Below are positions 45,991 to 57,654 of a DNA stretch of 64,000 nucleotides, piece by piece; the stretch's first letter is position 1; every line of letters begins with the position of its first letter. Source of the DNA: Sabethes cyaneus (lineage: Eukaryota; Arthropoda; Insecta; Diptera; Culicidae); the NCBI RefSeq assembly GCF_943734655.1, contig NC_071354.1, positions 199,886,911 through 199,950,910 on the forward strand. Reading direction: 5' to 3'. A program made the translations under genes and the position numbers. The notes beneath the pieces were generated by a model that worked only from the letters and a program-made list of their open reading frames with translations, made no database searches and was not told the DNA's origin.

Positions 45991-48605
45991 GGATTGACTG
46001 TATAAGTCGTTTACAGTAATTTACAGAGAACACAAGTGTTGGCAAACGCACATTATGGCTATCGTACATTACGGGTTCTATTATGGCAATCACCTTTAAG
46101 GCTACACCCACATAGTCACCATGTTTACGGTTATCATCCAGTCACTTTCTTCGGCAAGGTCTGAAATTCCTTCGCTAAAGAATGCAATGGCACTTTTAAT
46201 ATTTTAAAGATTTGCCGCATAAACGGATTCTTTTAACAATGCAGCAGATGGCCGCGTGGGAACAGATCGACCACGAGAACTCTAATTTATATTAATTTTT
46301 TTTAAACAGCATATGTATTAAGGCCAGAGACTACACCGTATTCGATATCGTTTTTTGACTATTTTACATGTTGTGGGAATTTAAAAATTTCCATCCATTT
46401 CATTATTTAGTTTTCACTTCAGCGCTTTCATTAGTATTATTCATCTATCATACATACTGCCTTATTCTTGAATGCACCGTACCTGCACAGTTAAAAGCAC
46501 AACTAACTTATTGAAAACGAATTTGATCGAAAATACTACGATACCGAGTATTCAAAAGTAAGGCTGACACTCGTTCGGCTACACGCTCGCACCGACAGGG
46601 AAGAGACCAAATAGCGATACATTATTAGCCAGCTACTACTATGTAAGAAATGACAAAATGGTCCTACCTTTTCTTCTGCATTGTTTTTAAACTATGCTCT
46701 TTGATTTTGATTTCCTTTGCTATAAAGAAACGAAACGATACAGAACATAAAAACAGGCTAAAATAAAACAAACGATGTAATTTTGTTTTACCAATTGCAT
46801 CTTTATCTTTCATTTTTTTAATTTCTCTAAAACAGTCATCTATACAGTGTGTTTGTTAATATATAGTTCAGCATTGAAGTTATTCTATTTCTCTTAGTTT
46901 CCCTACTCTGTATCTGTATGTTCACTGAATATTTCGTTCGTGTTTCGAAAAACGATCTAATACGATAAACTGCCCTCGATCTTCGATAGAAAAAATAATA
47001 ATAGTAAAATATTAATATTTTTTCACAGTGCTGTGTTTTGTTATCCACACATTTTTATTTTAAAAAATAATCAAATATTCCATTGGTAGAAAAATGTAAA
47101 TCTCTATCTCTAAAACATGGACGATATTCTCGTAACTCGATATACAACTTCTGGCTCTTCTTTTCCCGCATAGTTTTGTTGTTTGCTGCATTTCGATCAC
47201 TTCTAATAAGCCTACCTGAACCGTAATTTAAACGTTAACAATTGTTCAACAAAATAAAGTGCAGAGCTCTCTTCCCTGTCTTGTGCCGGATAACTCATTC
47301 TGTTCCACACTATGATAGTTGTTACAGTTGTGGTACTGGAAAGAGACGTTGCTGTTAAACATAGGTTCGGTAATCACACATCTTTCCAAAGGTTACTTCT
47401 TTTCAGATACGTCGTAATTGGATGGCTTCACTTTGCTAAATCAGATACTTTACTGCCTCAAAACGCGTAGCCTATCATATTTATCTGTATCTCTCTCTCT
47501 CTCGCTTTCCTATCTCAGTCGAATCACTATCAATACGTTTGTTTCTCGCGCAAAAGTTTAAGCCGCCCGCAAAATATGCTTAAGATTGGAAAAGCCACAC
47601 GCGAGTATAGAAATTAATATTTCTAAAACGGCATAAAAATCAGAGTTGCAATCAATATAAATACAGTAGTTTAAAAGTCCGCACCTAGCGGAATACTTGA
47701 ACCAAAGGTTTCGAAAATTTCCAAATGCACATAAATAATATCTATATTCTAGCTTGATAAATTTGCAAAATATTCTCTATGCGTGGTGCCGCAGCAACCA
47801 AATATGTTCCGAAAACACTGCCTTTAAGTGTAGGCGTGTTCCGCGTAAATAGGTAACCGAATAGTTTATATAGGTAGTTACAAGAGCGTGTTAAAGTGAA
47901 GCATGAATTGATTCTAAGCCTAAAGCTAAAGCCCAAACGTTTCACTATGAGGGACACCTGTCTATACACGTGTGTTCCAGGTTGTCCTGCGTTCCAATCA
48001 GTCCCTTGTTTTTTTGTTTGTTTGTTTGTTTTTCGAATGATTAATGAGTGTGTAAGATTGATGGAACGTTGTCGACGATGGATGTATGATGCTGTAGAAT
48101 GGATCTATTCTCCTCTACACTATTATTGTGTTCTGGTTCACTGCAAGTCGTCTTCTTGGAATGAATAGAAATTCAAAAACTAACAGAATACACTGGTATA
48201 GTAAGCGTTTTCTGAACTGCCTGCTTGCGCTACTTCTAAAATGATAGAATCTTGCTATCGCGCATTTCGCTTCTAAACATCAACCACTTTGTCTACACGG
48301 TTATTCGTTCATTATATCTTAGTTAATGATTGATAAGAGATTAAAAACACCGTTGTATATACTTGCTGTTTCTAATCGTTGACGAAACTATAGTTTGCTA
48401 ACCTGGTTCTGAACTTCCACACTATAACCTAAGTAAGTTGCTCACTTGTTCTCTCGCATTGGGAGAACAATTGAGCAACCGATAGGGTAAGACTACGCTT
48501 GAAATTTCCTGAAAGCTCAGAAACCAGCGGTAGCGGCGATAATGATAGCGCAAAAGAAACTGTTGAAATACGCACAATAACCTGCAGTCTGTGTGCTCGG
48601 TGTGA
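45991..48605. other. Intergenic DNA and probable 3' UTR of the phosphatase gene
   Basis: No coding motif. On the - strand an AATAAA (complement at 47054-47059) about 1.5 kb after the stop codon is a possible end of the Ptp61F transcript. Short CT and GTTT repeats lie at 47489-47504 and 48008-48032. Confidence 0.35.
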
Positions 48606-48810
48606 TTACATGTTTCTGGTGTACAGATAGACACACAGCACACCGATGCAGACACCTGCGGCCGCGATGGTAAGGAATAATGACCTGCGTTTTTTCGGAG
48701 ACGCCTTGTTTTCCACCTCCTTCTGTTTCCGTTTAATTTCGCGGATCTTCTCCTCCATGGCTGTCTGACGCTCGAGACGTTTCCGGCGACGCAGTTCCGC
48801 GTTGGGTGAC
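48606..48810 (-). CDS. Ptp61F: Ptp61F-like phosphatase, last exon (membrane anchor)
   Basis: Completes the ATG codon split across the 9.3-kb intron (AT|G) and encodes 67 residues. It starts with SPNAELRRRKRLERQ, continues as a charged helix (MEEKIREIKRKQKE), then a basic KKRR and a hydrophobic tail-anchor LFLTIAAAGVCIGVLCVYLY, ending TRNM and TAA (48606-48608). The arrangement matches the C-terminus of the ER-anchored form of insect Ptp61F. The basic clusters could also act as a nuclear signal. The acceptor is TTCCTTTTCTAG. Confidence 0.9.
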
Positions 48811-49804
48811 CTAGAAAAGGAAGGATACCATCAGTACAACACGAACATATGGATTTAAAATTTAAAAGAGATTTGTAAAATGCAATTAGAGAGATGAGAG
48901 AAATGACAAAAACAGCAGACAAAAAAGGAAAATAGCGAACAATAAATGGAAAAAATTGACATAAACTGGGAACGGAAGATACAAATAAGAAAATAAGGTA
49001 GAAAAAAGAGAGAAGTGCAAATAAGAAGAACAAACGAGAAGGAAAAATTAGAAAGGTACCAGAAAGAAGGTATAGACAACGAAAAAAAACAAAAAAAAAT
49101 TTATAACAGTAGTCTATTGAATAGACGGAGGGAATGGTAGAAGAAAGCAATAAAATCAAGTTGTTTGTAGTATCAAAATAGAGTGGGACTAGACATGAAG
49201 GGAAAAGACAAGCTGGAAAATCCGCGGATTGAACTAAGCTATGATGGAAGCTAATTATAACCGGATTCTAACCCAACTTTTCCCCCCAGTCCCTGTGATT
49301 CGCAGAGATTGATGAATCTTTGAAGTACAGTAGACGGGATAAAAAGGAACTCTACAGCCCCTTATAGGTGCACGACGTATTTCAAATTCCAGCAACACTA
49401 GCAGAAGGACGTATTTTCAGACACAAATTATACCTCTTCCCCCGTCTATTATAGTCAACCGAACTACCGAACGGAATTTTAATCTAGGGTACGGCAGGGT
49501 ATTTTCAAACTACTTCTAAACATATTATTATTATAATTAAACCTATTTTCCGTTCCTTTCGCCAAATAAATACTTTGCTGATATACAACTTTAATATGTT
49601 ATAACTATTTTATCGACGTATCGACGACCGGTAACATATTGCCTGTTTCTATCAGACCGACCGAGTAGATAACAGTCTATCTTCTCGGCGGTAGAAATAA
49701 AGAGCAATCTTACAAAAAATAATTATCGTCGTCGATGCGAGTGTGTGGTGCGTGGAGTGATAGCACTGGGAGAATGTCTATATTAGACTACCTAATACAA
49801 AGGT

Positions 49805-49876
49805 GAGGCAGTAGTTTAGTTACTAAAACATTCGGCTGCCAACCGAAAAAGCGTGGGTAAGAGCCCCACCTGCAAT
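49805..49876 (+). tRNA. tRNA-Gly(GCC)-like pseudogene or SINE head
   Basis: The sequence folds as a cloverleaf: D stem GTTT/AAAC, anticodon stem TTCGG/CCGAA with loop CTGCCAA (anticodon GCC), and T stem GTGGG/CCCAC. The T loop is TAAGAGC instead of TTCGANN, and only 4 of 7 acceptor pairs form. It is therefore most likely a decayed tRNA copy or a tRNA-derived SINE start rather than a working gene. Confidence 0.4.
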
Positions 49877-50105
49877 TGAACATCCATTCAGTTTATCATT
49901 CTTCGCACCAGACACTTCCTCACTCCCCCAAAAATAGACAAATATGCTATAACATACAAAAAAGGCGACAAAAATGGAGAGTACAGGAGTAATTGAAAAT
50001 CGAAAAAAAAGTATAGATACATGTTAAAGAGAAAAGAGAAATGGAAACAAATAACGCGAATGAAAGTGAAATAGAAAGCTAAACGAAAATGAAAAGGAAA
50101 AAGAA

Positions 50106-50138
50106 CAGTTCGCGTTGATACACGGTACGTAGTAGACG
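50106..50138 (+). promoter_or_regulatory. Internal initiator plus DPE promoter
   Basis: ACAGTT surrounds the start (A+1 at 50107), and AGACG lies at +28 to +32 (50134-50138), fitting the RGWYV downstream promoter element at its exact required spacing. Such TATA-less internal promoters are known for I and Jockey elements. Confidence 0.65.
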
Positions 50139-50489
50139 CATTTCTTTAACTCTGCTCCGTACTTTAACATTCAAAGCGGTACCTACGGCATAATCACGTT
50201 ACTGTCGATACTTAGTGTATCTTACGATCATAGTTCTCTATTAGATAAATTATCAACCGCCGTGCGTCGCAGAATTATTACCCCCGCAAAAACCATCAAT
50301 ACACAGTGGTGTATAATCAAACAATAGCAGTGTGAACACAGATTTCAATCGGTTAATAAATTTCGTAGTGCAGATCACATCTCACCACTGGTAGTGGATA
50401 TTATATTTACCACTACCCTCACCATCTTTATATATACTAGTGCGAATACGATCAGCCGAAAAGTGCAGTGCAGTGTTTGATTCGCTCGA

Positions 50490-51986
50490 ATGGGGACCGA
50501 AGGTCCACCCCCCGATGGGGGAACATATATCGGCAAAAGAACGCTTCCTTGTTGGATGGACTCTAGTGGCGACCAAATTAATACCGTGACACTTCTTTTG
50601 AGAGCGGTAAGTCATTCCGATGTCAATGATAGTTCAGACTCGAGTATACCTCCCACCCCCACCACTCCTGAAGCTAAACTTCCCTTGAATCCCTTTCTCA
50701 TCGAAAAAACTGTCGACCTGGCGCTTGATGGCAAGGCTCGAAAATTGGTCTCAGCTACTAAAGAAGCCCGCGGAAATCGTTACGTTCTGAGAACCACTTC
50801 AAAAAGCGCATGCGACAAGCTTCTCGCGATCAAACAGCTAATCGATGGCACCCCAGCCGAAGTCGTCTTACACCCATCACTCAGTTTTTCGCAAGGTATC
50901 GTCTACGATGCGGACACCATCGATTTTAACACAGACACAATTCTGGAAAACCTCGTCAACCAAAACGTAGTTGCCGTACGTAGGATCACCAAGAAATCGG
51001 GTGAAACTATCAAAAACACCCCGCTTCTAGTCCTAACTTTCCGTGAACACAAGATACCTGCATTTATTTATTACGGACTCATCCGGCTCCCTGTTCGTAC
51101 ATACTACCCTTCGCCTTTGCTCTGTTATGGTTGCGCGAAATACGGACACTCTCGAAAAAACTGTAATCAAACCCCGATCTGCCTAAATTGCTCCACCGCC
51201 CACGACCAACCATGTACTAACCCGAAATTCTGTCTGAACTGTAACGGGAATCACGGCCCTACTGACCGGGAATGTCCGGTATACCAGGAGGAAGTAGCAG
51301 TAATAAAGCTTAAAACTGACCAAAGTTTGACATACGGGGAAGCACGAGCTGAAATAAACAATTCCAAGCGATGTACCACATATTCCAGTCAAGCTCAAAG
51401 TATTCGCCCACAGGTTGACGGCGACAAAGACCGCCAAATCAAAGCGCTTCGCGAAGAAGTAAATAAGAAGAACCAGCAGCTAGAAGAAATCAAGAAACTC
51501 AAAGAGGAGAATCTGAAAATGAGAACACATATAATCAATACAAAAACTAATAATTACAGCCAGGAAATAGATGCCATTCGAAAAGAACTAAACAAATACA
51601 GAGAGGCTTACCATGCAACGTTTAAGGAATTGGCGGCTATTAAAGCTGAATTGTCCACAAATAATAGTATTACTCTAACCGCTGATACCCATAGCCAACA
51701 GCAACCCAAAAAAGCTAAGCGAAGCGAAAATAAATCGGGCGATGAAAGCAACGAGGTCCGACGACTCCCTACCCGAACACAAAGTAATATACCTAAAGCG
51801 GCAAATTTGGAACACAGCTTCGTAACTCCACCCACTCAAAATACCAGAGGACGAAATAGGCCAGAAAGTAACAACCAGACCACTCACAATACCAGAAACC
51901 GAGGTAATAACCCTGAACCGTCGCAAGGGCGTGTCTATACTACTCTACCCGGTATGGACATAGATGATGTTACTATCTCCGATTAA
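50490..51986 (+). CDS. Retrotransposon ORF1, gag-like nucleic-acid-binding protein, 498 aa
   Basis: ORF1 proteins of non-LTR elements bind the element RNA. Three Cys-His knuckles are visible: CYGCAKYGHSRKNC (about residues 212-225), CLNCSTAHDQPC (about 231) and CLNCNGNHGPTDREC (about 248). The first is a classic CX2CX4HX4C. A long Glu/Lys-rich coiled-coil segment follows (about residues 305-395). The C-terminus is Asn/Thr/Arg-rich and probably disordered. The frame is fully open. The ATG at 50490 is the first in the frame after the 5' UTR. It overlaps ORF2 by 23 nt. Confidence 0.9.
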   Translation: MGTEGPPPDGGTYIGKRTLPCWMDSSGDQINTVTLLLRAVSHSDVNDSSDSSIPPTPTTPEAKLPLNPFLIEKTVDLALDGKARKLVSATKEARGNRYVLRTTSKSACDKLLAIKQLIDGTPAEVVLHPSLSFSQGIVYDADTIDFNTDTILENLVNQNVVAVRRITKKSGETIKNTPLLVLTFREHKIPAFIYYGLIRLPVRTYYPSPLLCYGCAKYGHSRKNCNQTPICLNCSTAHDQPCTNPKFCLNCNGNHGPTDRECPVYQEEVAVIKLKTDQSLTYGEARAEINNSKRCTTYSSQAQSIRPQVDGDKDRQIKALREEVNKKNQQLEEIKKLKEENLKMRTHIINTKTNNYSQEIDAIRKELNKYREAYHATFKELAAIKAELSTNNSITLTADTHSQQQPKKAKRSENKSGDESNEVRRLPTRTQSNIPKAANLEHSFVTPPTQNTRGRNRPESNNQTTHNTRNRGNNPEPSQGRVYTTLPGMDIDDVTISD

Positions 51987-54900
51987 AATGTTCCCAAATA
52001 AACAAAATACTCCCGTTCATAGTTACATCGATACTACCCTCGACAACGAAACTGCGCAAAACCATCAAATATCACTCATCCACAATTCCATTCCAACCCC
52101 TCAGGCGCCGGAAGTCCCGCTCTGCGATGATCCTGACGCTGTTGGGGATCCAAATCAACCAAAGAACCGTATTTCCCAAACGCTCCCTTCTCTTACCTGT
52201 GTACTCACTCTGAATAAAAAGCCTAGACCGTATGACCAACTGCCCGGTGGGCCAACCCCGGTTGGAGAGGCAGTTAGCGATAACAATGAAACAGCAACCA
52301 CCATGCTAAATGACACGAATCGCCTACTACAACAAAGCACGTTACCACTCCAACGCCAGCAAGCTGATCTCACTCACTATGGGACTAGAGTAGAAGACAA
52401 AACCCGAAGTAGTCGTGGCCCCGTCAGTGCGGACGTTACACCCCCACCGGAACTGACGGACAACCTGCGACACTTTGGAACATCTCCAGGGACGCACAAA
52501 GGTATATTTACCTGTACCCCTACTCAGGAAAAATCGACAGAAATGGACGTGCCACTACAAATGGACTCCGAGGGATACTCCACCAGGACGGAAAAGGGTG
52601 TTACAACCCATACCCTGGGGAAGGAATTTGATACAGTAAATCAGGATAACACCAACATTAACACCATTGGGACAATAGATGGAACCTTATTTGACGACAC
52701 TGAAACAAACTCCGTTCCTTCAGTCACAGCTAGTGCACATTCAACTCCATTTGCTCTACAATGGAACATAAACGGCTACTTCCGTAATCTTCACGATCTC
52801 GAAATTCTCACACAAACCAACTCACCAACCATCATTGCCATACAAGAGACCCACCTTTCTAACTCGGATAACATAAACCGCACTCTAGGTGGCAAATACA
52901 ACTGGATCTGCAAACGGAATACAAATATATACCACACAGTAGCTCTAGGCATCTTATCTTCGATCACATACGAGCCGATCCCGCTTGAAACAGATCTGCC
53001 CATCGTAGCGGCAAGAATCTCTGCACCTTTCCCTCTATCAGTGATATCTATGTATTTACCATGCCAAAAATGCCCGAACCTGCGTCGGAAACTTCAATCA
53101 GTGTTCAACCAAATCAGTGAACCATATCTATGCCTAGGGGATATAAACGGACATCACCCTGCTTGGGGAAGCCGAAAAGCTAACACGAGGGGATCAATTA
53201 TAATGGAGATAGCGGAGAGTCACGGTTTGGCCCTCTTGAATGACGGGTCAACCACTTTCGTTCGGGGAAACCTAGAAACAGCCATCGATGTGTCGCTTAT
53301 AAGTAACGTTATTATCAATAGACTACAATGGAAAATCGAAGAAGATCCCATGGGAAGCGACCACAAACCCATACTAATTACCACCAACGATGAACCTCCA
53401 AACGTGTCACGAAGACCGCGATGGCTCTACGATCAGGCAGATTGGGCATCTTTCGAAGACGTCATCTACGCAGAAATACGCAGCTCCGAACCAAAAAACA
53501 TTGACGATTTCATGAAAATGTTAAATAAAGCAGCTGACTCCGCGATTCCAAAAACCAGTCCTCAACCTGGTCGAAAAGCATTACATTGGTGGTCACCGGC
53601 GATAAAACTAGCAGTCAAAGCAAGACGAAAAGCACTCCGGGCAGCAAAACGGCTAGCCGCGGATCATCCTGATAAAGAACAGGCCATGTCTAATTATCGA
53701 AACCATAGGAATGAGTGCCGTCAAGTGATTAGAGAGGCAAAGCGCAAATCATGGGAAAATTTCCTAAATAGCATCGACGAACACCAAACCCCTACGGAAC
53801 TTTGGAACAAAGTTAACGCCCTAAATGGTAAAAGGAGACACTCTGGAATCTCTATTAATTACCAAGGTTCACAAACTCGAGATCCATCCATTATTGCAAA
53901 TGTTTTAGCATCTTATTTTTCGGAACTCTCATCCCTATCCAAATATAGTCAACATTTTATCCAAAAAAATCTTGCATCCGGCTGCTCCCTGCACAACATC
54001 GCTATTCCAACTGACACCGAAAACAATTATATTAACATACCCTTCTCTAATGAGGAGCTGGTTTTCGCCCTCTCTAAAGGAAAAGGCAAATCTGCCGGAG
54101 CTGATGATATAGGTTATCCTGTCCTAAAACATCTGCCACTTAAAGGCAGACTCATGATGCTAAACCTTATTAATAAAGAATGGTCCTCGGATAGCTTTCC
54201 CCAAACTTGGAGACATAGCTTGGTGGTAGCAATTCCAAAAAACGGTCCTGGTTGCACGGATCCTACCGGATACAGACCGATCTCCCTAACGTGCTGTATC
54301 AGCAAGATCATGGAAAGAATGGTGAACAGACGATTGGTGCATTTCCTGAACAATCATGACCTACTAGATTGCCGCCAACATGCCTTTAGGCCAGGGTACG
54401 GCACAGGGACATATTTTGCATCCCTTGGCCAAGTCCTTAATGAAGCAAAAACAAATAACAAACATATCGACATCGTCTCGCTTGACATAGCCAAAGCATA
54501 CAACAGTGCCTGGGCTCCCGAGGCAATACGTCAACTGGGAGAATGGGGTCTGTCCGGTCATATTCTGCACTTTATTAAAAACTTCCTAACCAATCGAACG
54601 TTCCAAGTTATAATTGGCAATCACAAGTCAGATACGAAGACGGAAGAAACCGGTGTTCCACAAGGTTCGGTCATATCTGTCACTATTTTTCTGGTAATAA
54701 TGAACAGTGTTTTCCGGCAACTCCCAAAAAACATACACATATTCGTGTACGCTGACGACATCCTGCTTGTCACCGTCGGCAACAAATTGCCATCGCTGCG
54801 TAGAACCACACAAGCTGCTGTGCGAGCTGTTGTCAAATGGGCAACTCTCCTCGGCTTTGAATTGTCGGCTGAGAAATGTGCAATTTTACATGCATGCAAC

Positions 54901-55212
54901 GAGAACCACCGTACCACATCTAGACCAGTCTATATCAATGACACTGCAATACCCTTTCGGAACACACTACGAGTTCTCGGGGTTCTAATTGACCGCCACC
55001 TATCCTTCAACCAACACTTTGCTGATGTCAAAGCCAACTGCGGAACCAGACTACGCTTGCTAAAATTGCTCTCCGGCCGCCACAGTACTAACAGTAGACC
55101 TACACGGCTCCAAGTAGCGAAAGCAATAGTTGATTCCAAACTTCTCTACGGTATTGAACTGACATGCAGCGCAACCGATAACATGATATCCAACATACAA
55201 CCGCTCCCGTAG
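51964..55212 (+). CDS. Retrotransposon ORF2, endonuclease and reverse transcriptase (disrupted 3')
   Basis: It starts in the +1 frame, overlapping ORF1. A poorly conserved 260-residue N-terminus precedes the APE-type endonuclease, with LQWNINGYF (about 265), IIAIQETHLS (about 290), LCLGDINGHHPAWGS (about 392) and SDHKPIL (about 460). The RT follows, with GYRPISLTCCISKIMERMV, LDIAKAYNSAW (catalytic D, about 841), GVPQGSVISV (about 897) and VYADDILL (catalytic DD, about 930). The frame ends at TAG 55210 because of a frameshift near 55200; the next frame carries the rest. APE nicks target DNA and RT copies the RNA onto it. Confidence 0.9.
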   Translation: MMLLSPIKMFPNKQNTPVHSYIDTTLDNETAQNHQISLIHNSIPTPQAPEVPLCDDPDAVGDPNQPKNRISQTLPSLTCVLTLNKKPRPYDQLPGGPTPVGEAVSDNNETATTMLNDTNRLLQQSTLPLQRQQADLTHYGTRVEDKTRSSRGPVSADVTPPPELTDNLRHFGTSPGTHKGIFTCTPTQEKSTEMDVPLQMDSEGYSTRTEKGVTTHTLGKEFDTVNQDNTNINTIGTIDGTLFDDTETNSVPSVTASAHSTPFALQWNINGYFRNLHDLEILTQTNSPTIIAIQETHLSNSDNINRTLGGKYNWICKRNTNIYHTVALGILSSITYEPIPLETDLPIVAARISAPFPLSVISMYLPCQKCPNLRRKLQSVFNQISEPYLCLGDINGHHPAWGSRKANTRGSIIMEIAESHGLALLNDGSTTFVRGNLETAIDVSLISNVIINRLQWKIEEDPMGSDHKPILITTNDEPPNVSRRPRWLYDQADWASFEDVIYAEIRSSEPKNIDDFMKMLNKAADSAIPKTSPQPGRKALHWWSPAIKLAVKARRKALRAAKRLAADHPDKEQAMSNYRNHRNECRQVIREAKRKSWENFLNSIDEHQTPTELWNKVNALNGKRRHSGISINYQGSQTRDPSIIANVLASYFSELSSLSKYSQHFIQKNLASGCSLHNIAIPTDTENNYINIPFSNEELVFALSKGKGKSAGADDIGYPVLKHLPLKGRLMMLNLINKEWSSDSFPQTWRHSLVVAIPKNGPGCTDPTGYRPISLTCCISKIMERMVNRRLVHFLNNHDLLDCRQHAFRPGYGTGTYFASLGQVLNEAKTNNKHIDIVSLDIAKAYNSAWAPEAIRQLGEWGLSGHILHFIKNFLTNRTFQVIIGNHKSDTKTEETGVPQGSVISVTIFLVIMNSVFRQLPKNIHIFVYADDILLVTVGNKLPSLRRTTQAAVRAVVKWATLLGFELSAEKCAILHACNENHRTTSRPVYINDTAIPFRNTLRVLGVLIDRHLSFNQHFADVKANCGTRLRLLKLLSGRHSTNSRPTRLQVAKAIVDSKLLYGIELTCSATDNMISNIQPLP

Positions 55213-56338
55213 AATCCTATCTAATCTGATGCCTTCCACACCAGAAATTTCAGTCCACATCGAACTAGGTACGCTTCCATTCAACGTTTCAACGTTATGC
55301 AAAAGAGCCATCAACTTTCTCGAAAAGACCACTGGAGACAGTGAAGGAGTCTATATTCTGAATGAAGCAAACCATGTTCTAAGAGAACTAGTCAACCATG
55401 AGCTCCCTGACGTTGCCGCGCTTTAATGGATTGGTCCCAGAGACTGGCAAGCCCCACAAATCAACATTGATAACACTATCAAAAGAAATTTCAGCGCAGG
55501 CTCTAATTCCGTCGCACTCCGAAGTACCGTCACAGCCCTTATTGCAGACAAATATTCTGACCACACATGCCGCTATACTGACGGCTCCAAAGCGGACGGA
55601 ACAGTTGGCATTGGCATCCATGAGAATACCAGCAATCTTCAGTACCGTCTACCGGACATATGCAGTATCTTTTCGGCAGAAGCAGCTGCAATATTCATTG
55701 CCGCCTCTGAGCCCGCATCCAAACCGTTAGCCATTTTTTCCGACTCCGCTAGTGTAATCTCCGCCATCCAGTCGGCCTCTTCTGCCCATCCTTGGATTCA
55801 AGCCACTCAAAATAACGTACGCCCTAATACCACATTTATCTGGGTACCCGGACACTGCGGGATTCCAGGTAACGAAACAGCCGATCAGCTTGCAGACACC
55901 GGCAGAAACTCTGAATTCTACACGAGAAAAATCCCAGCGAAAGATATCAAAGCCTGGGTCGACCTATTAATACGGACTAAGTGGTCTACAGAATGGTTCG
56001 GCAGCAGAGGACCGTTTATCCGAAAAGTTAAGCAAACAACGCAATCATGGACTGACTCACCGAAGTGGGAGGACCAGCGTGTGCTGTCGAGACTTCGTAC
56101 CGGCCATACCAGACTATCTCACGATTACGGGAACAGAAGTGGATTCCATAAGATATGCGATATATGCCATGTACCTTGCTCAGTGGAACACATCATCTGC
56201 AACTGCCCACAGTATACCAGCTCCCGGAGTCTATACAACATATCCGTCAACATTAATCAGGCACTACAGAATGAGACATCAAGCGAAGCAGCCCTAATTT
56301 CTTTCCTTAAGGACACACGTCTATTCAACTGTATTTAA
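55213..56338 (+). pseudogene. ORF2 continuation: RNase H and C-terminal zinc motif
   Basis: In the second frame (+, through 55229-56338) the translation resumes with LSNLMPSTPE, the usual linker, then a TAA at 55424-55426, and then an RNase H with CRYTDGSKADG, FSAEAAAIF, IFSDSASVI and GNETADQLAD, so D, E, D and D are all retained. A C-terminal CDICHVPCSVEHIICNCP follows. The frame ends at TAA 56336-56338. One frameshift and one stop codon separate it from ORF2. Confidence 0.88.
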
Positions 56339-56404
56339 TATAAGAAACACGAGATGAACCAGCCCACGGCTGAAAATCTCGATAATAAAGAGAGAAAAAA
56401 AAAA
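56339..56404 (+). other. Element 3' UTR and poly(A)
   Basis: Only 66 bp long, with AATAAA at about 56382 followed by GAGAG and a run of A. A short 3' UTR and poly(A) tail fit target-primed insertion. Confidence 0.7.
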
Positions 56405-57654
56405 AAAAAGGAAAAAGAAACGAAACACGAACAAGGAAATTAGAAGAGAGAAGGAAAAATAAAACGAAAAGCAGAACGAGTAAAGGAAATGTGCAAGAAT
56501 AGGCAATGGAAAAGTATAATACGAAGTGCAGAAAAACATAAGCGCAACATGGAGAATGTAGAAAACATATGAGAAGCAAATAATGAAGGAAAACCAGTGT
56601 AGAAAAGAAAAGGAAGTGTAAAAGGAGGTTAGATGGTATAAACTGAAAATGGAGAAAGAAAATAGAAAATATGTAATCTGAAAAGGGACAAAGAATAAGG
56701 GAAAATTTCAAAAAGATGTCTAAAAAATTAAATTAAAATGAGCAGAGGAAAGTGGAAAAGAAACAGCAAAGAAGAAATACTTATAAAGAGCATTATTGGA
56801 AAGAATAACAAATAAGTGAATTAAAAAAAGGGCAGTTTCAGGGATATGAATACACTCAAGTACTTTTTTTACACGGTTTGTTTTTTCGATTAATAAGAAC
56901 AGGGCAACTTAGAGACCATTCATTTATATCTCGAAACATTTTGGAGTGGCCCGACATTCGTCACGTAGTTTGTAAATGGTCCCTCAGTTGTACCGTTCTT
57001 GAGTAATCGGAAAAAACAAACCGTGTAAAAAAAGACTTGAGTGTAAAAAGATAGGAAAAACCAAGACAGCGGAAATGAGTAGGGCGCAAAGGGAGCATAA
57101 ACAAGGAAAATGATTGCATAAATGATAAGCTTCGTGACAATGATGAAATGATGACGACAATGATGAGAAACCAACATTAGAAAAGAAAAGTGATGACAAA
57201 GTAAATGAACGATCGAGGGAAACTAGAAGAGCAAATGTTAAACAAAATTGGAAAAATGTATAAGTGGAGGAGAAATAAAACAAATAGGGAAGATAAATGG
57301 GAAAGAAAATGACACGAGTGAGAGTGAAATTAGCAGTTAATGAAAACTAAATTAGAGAAATAAAAGTTACATTAAGCAAACAAGGAAAACCGAAAGAAAA
57401 TTATGCAAGAAAAAGCTGGCAGAGCCATGGGAACTGAAAAGAACGACGAAAGACGAATAAAAAAAGACCAGAGCGCGAAAAAAATTGAGAAAATTGGTTA
57501 TATGAAGTGGAGAAAAACATACAGACGCGACATAGAGAAAGGGAAAAAATAACAGGTCAAAACCAAATACAAAACAAATATAAAAAGTGAAGCCAAAAAA
57601 AATATTAAAGAGGGGAAATGGAAAAAAATATTGAATTCAAAAATGGGAGAGTCC
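56405..57654 (+). repeat. Purine-rich tract of about 1.2 kb
   Basis: The + strand is dominated by A and G (GAAAAG, GGAAAA, AGAAAT patterns) with no fixed period. It is interrupted by the MITE at 56853-57043. It matches in style 48850-49230 and 49920-50105, which suggests that the retrotransposon split one long purine-rich intron. Confidence 0.75.
56853..57043. mobile_element. MITE-B, 191 bp
   Basis: The inverted ends CACTCAAGTACTTTTTTTAC / GTAAAAAAAGACTTGAGTG are flanked by TA. A second copy sits inside MITE-A at 62002-62196. Confidence 0.8.

Larger units (their letters stand above)
50106..56404 (+). mobile_element. Full-length I-superfamily-like non-LTR retrotransposon
   Basis: The element runs from CAGTTCGCG to a poly(A) run and is bracketed by AAAAGGAAAAAGAA at 50092-50105 and 56405-56418, a 14-bp target duplication (A-rich, so its exact edges are soft). 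It has an internal promoter, a 384-bp 5' UTR, ORF1 and an overlapping ORF2 with endonuclease, RT, RNase H and a C-terminal CCHC-like motif. RNase H after the RT places it in the I superfamily (I, Loner, Outcast or LOA-type). ORF2 is broken by one frameshift near 55200 and one stop at 55424; everything else is open. It lies antisense in the phosphatase intron. Confidence 0.9.

Noticed and set aside
48422..49159. 245-codon - strand ORF with hydrophobic N-terminus
   Set aside because: It reads through the pyrimidine-rich intron end and then the last phosphatase exon in the wrong frame.
54621..54917. - strand ORF in the RT region
   Set aside because: Shadow of the retrotransposon RT.
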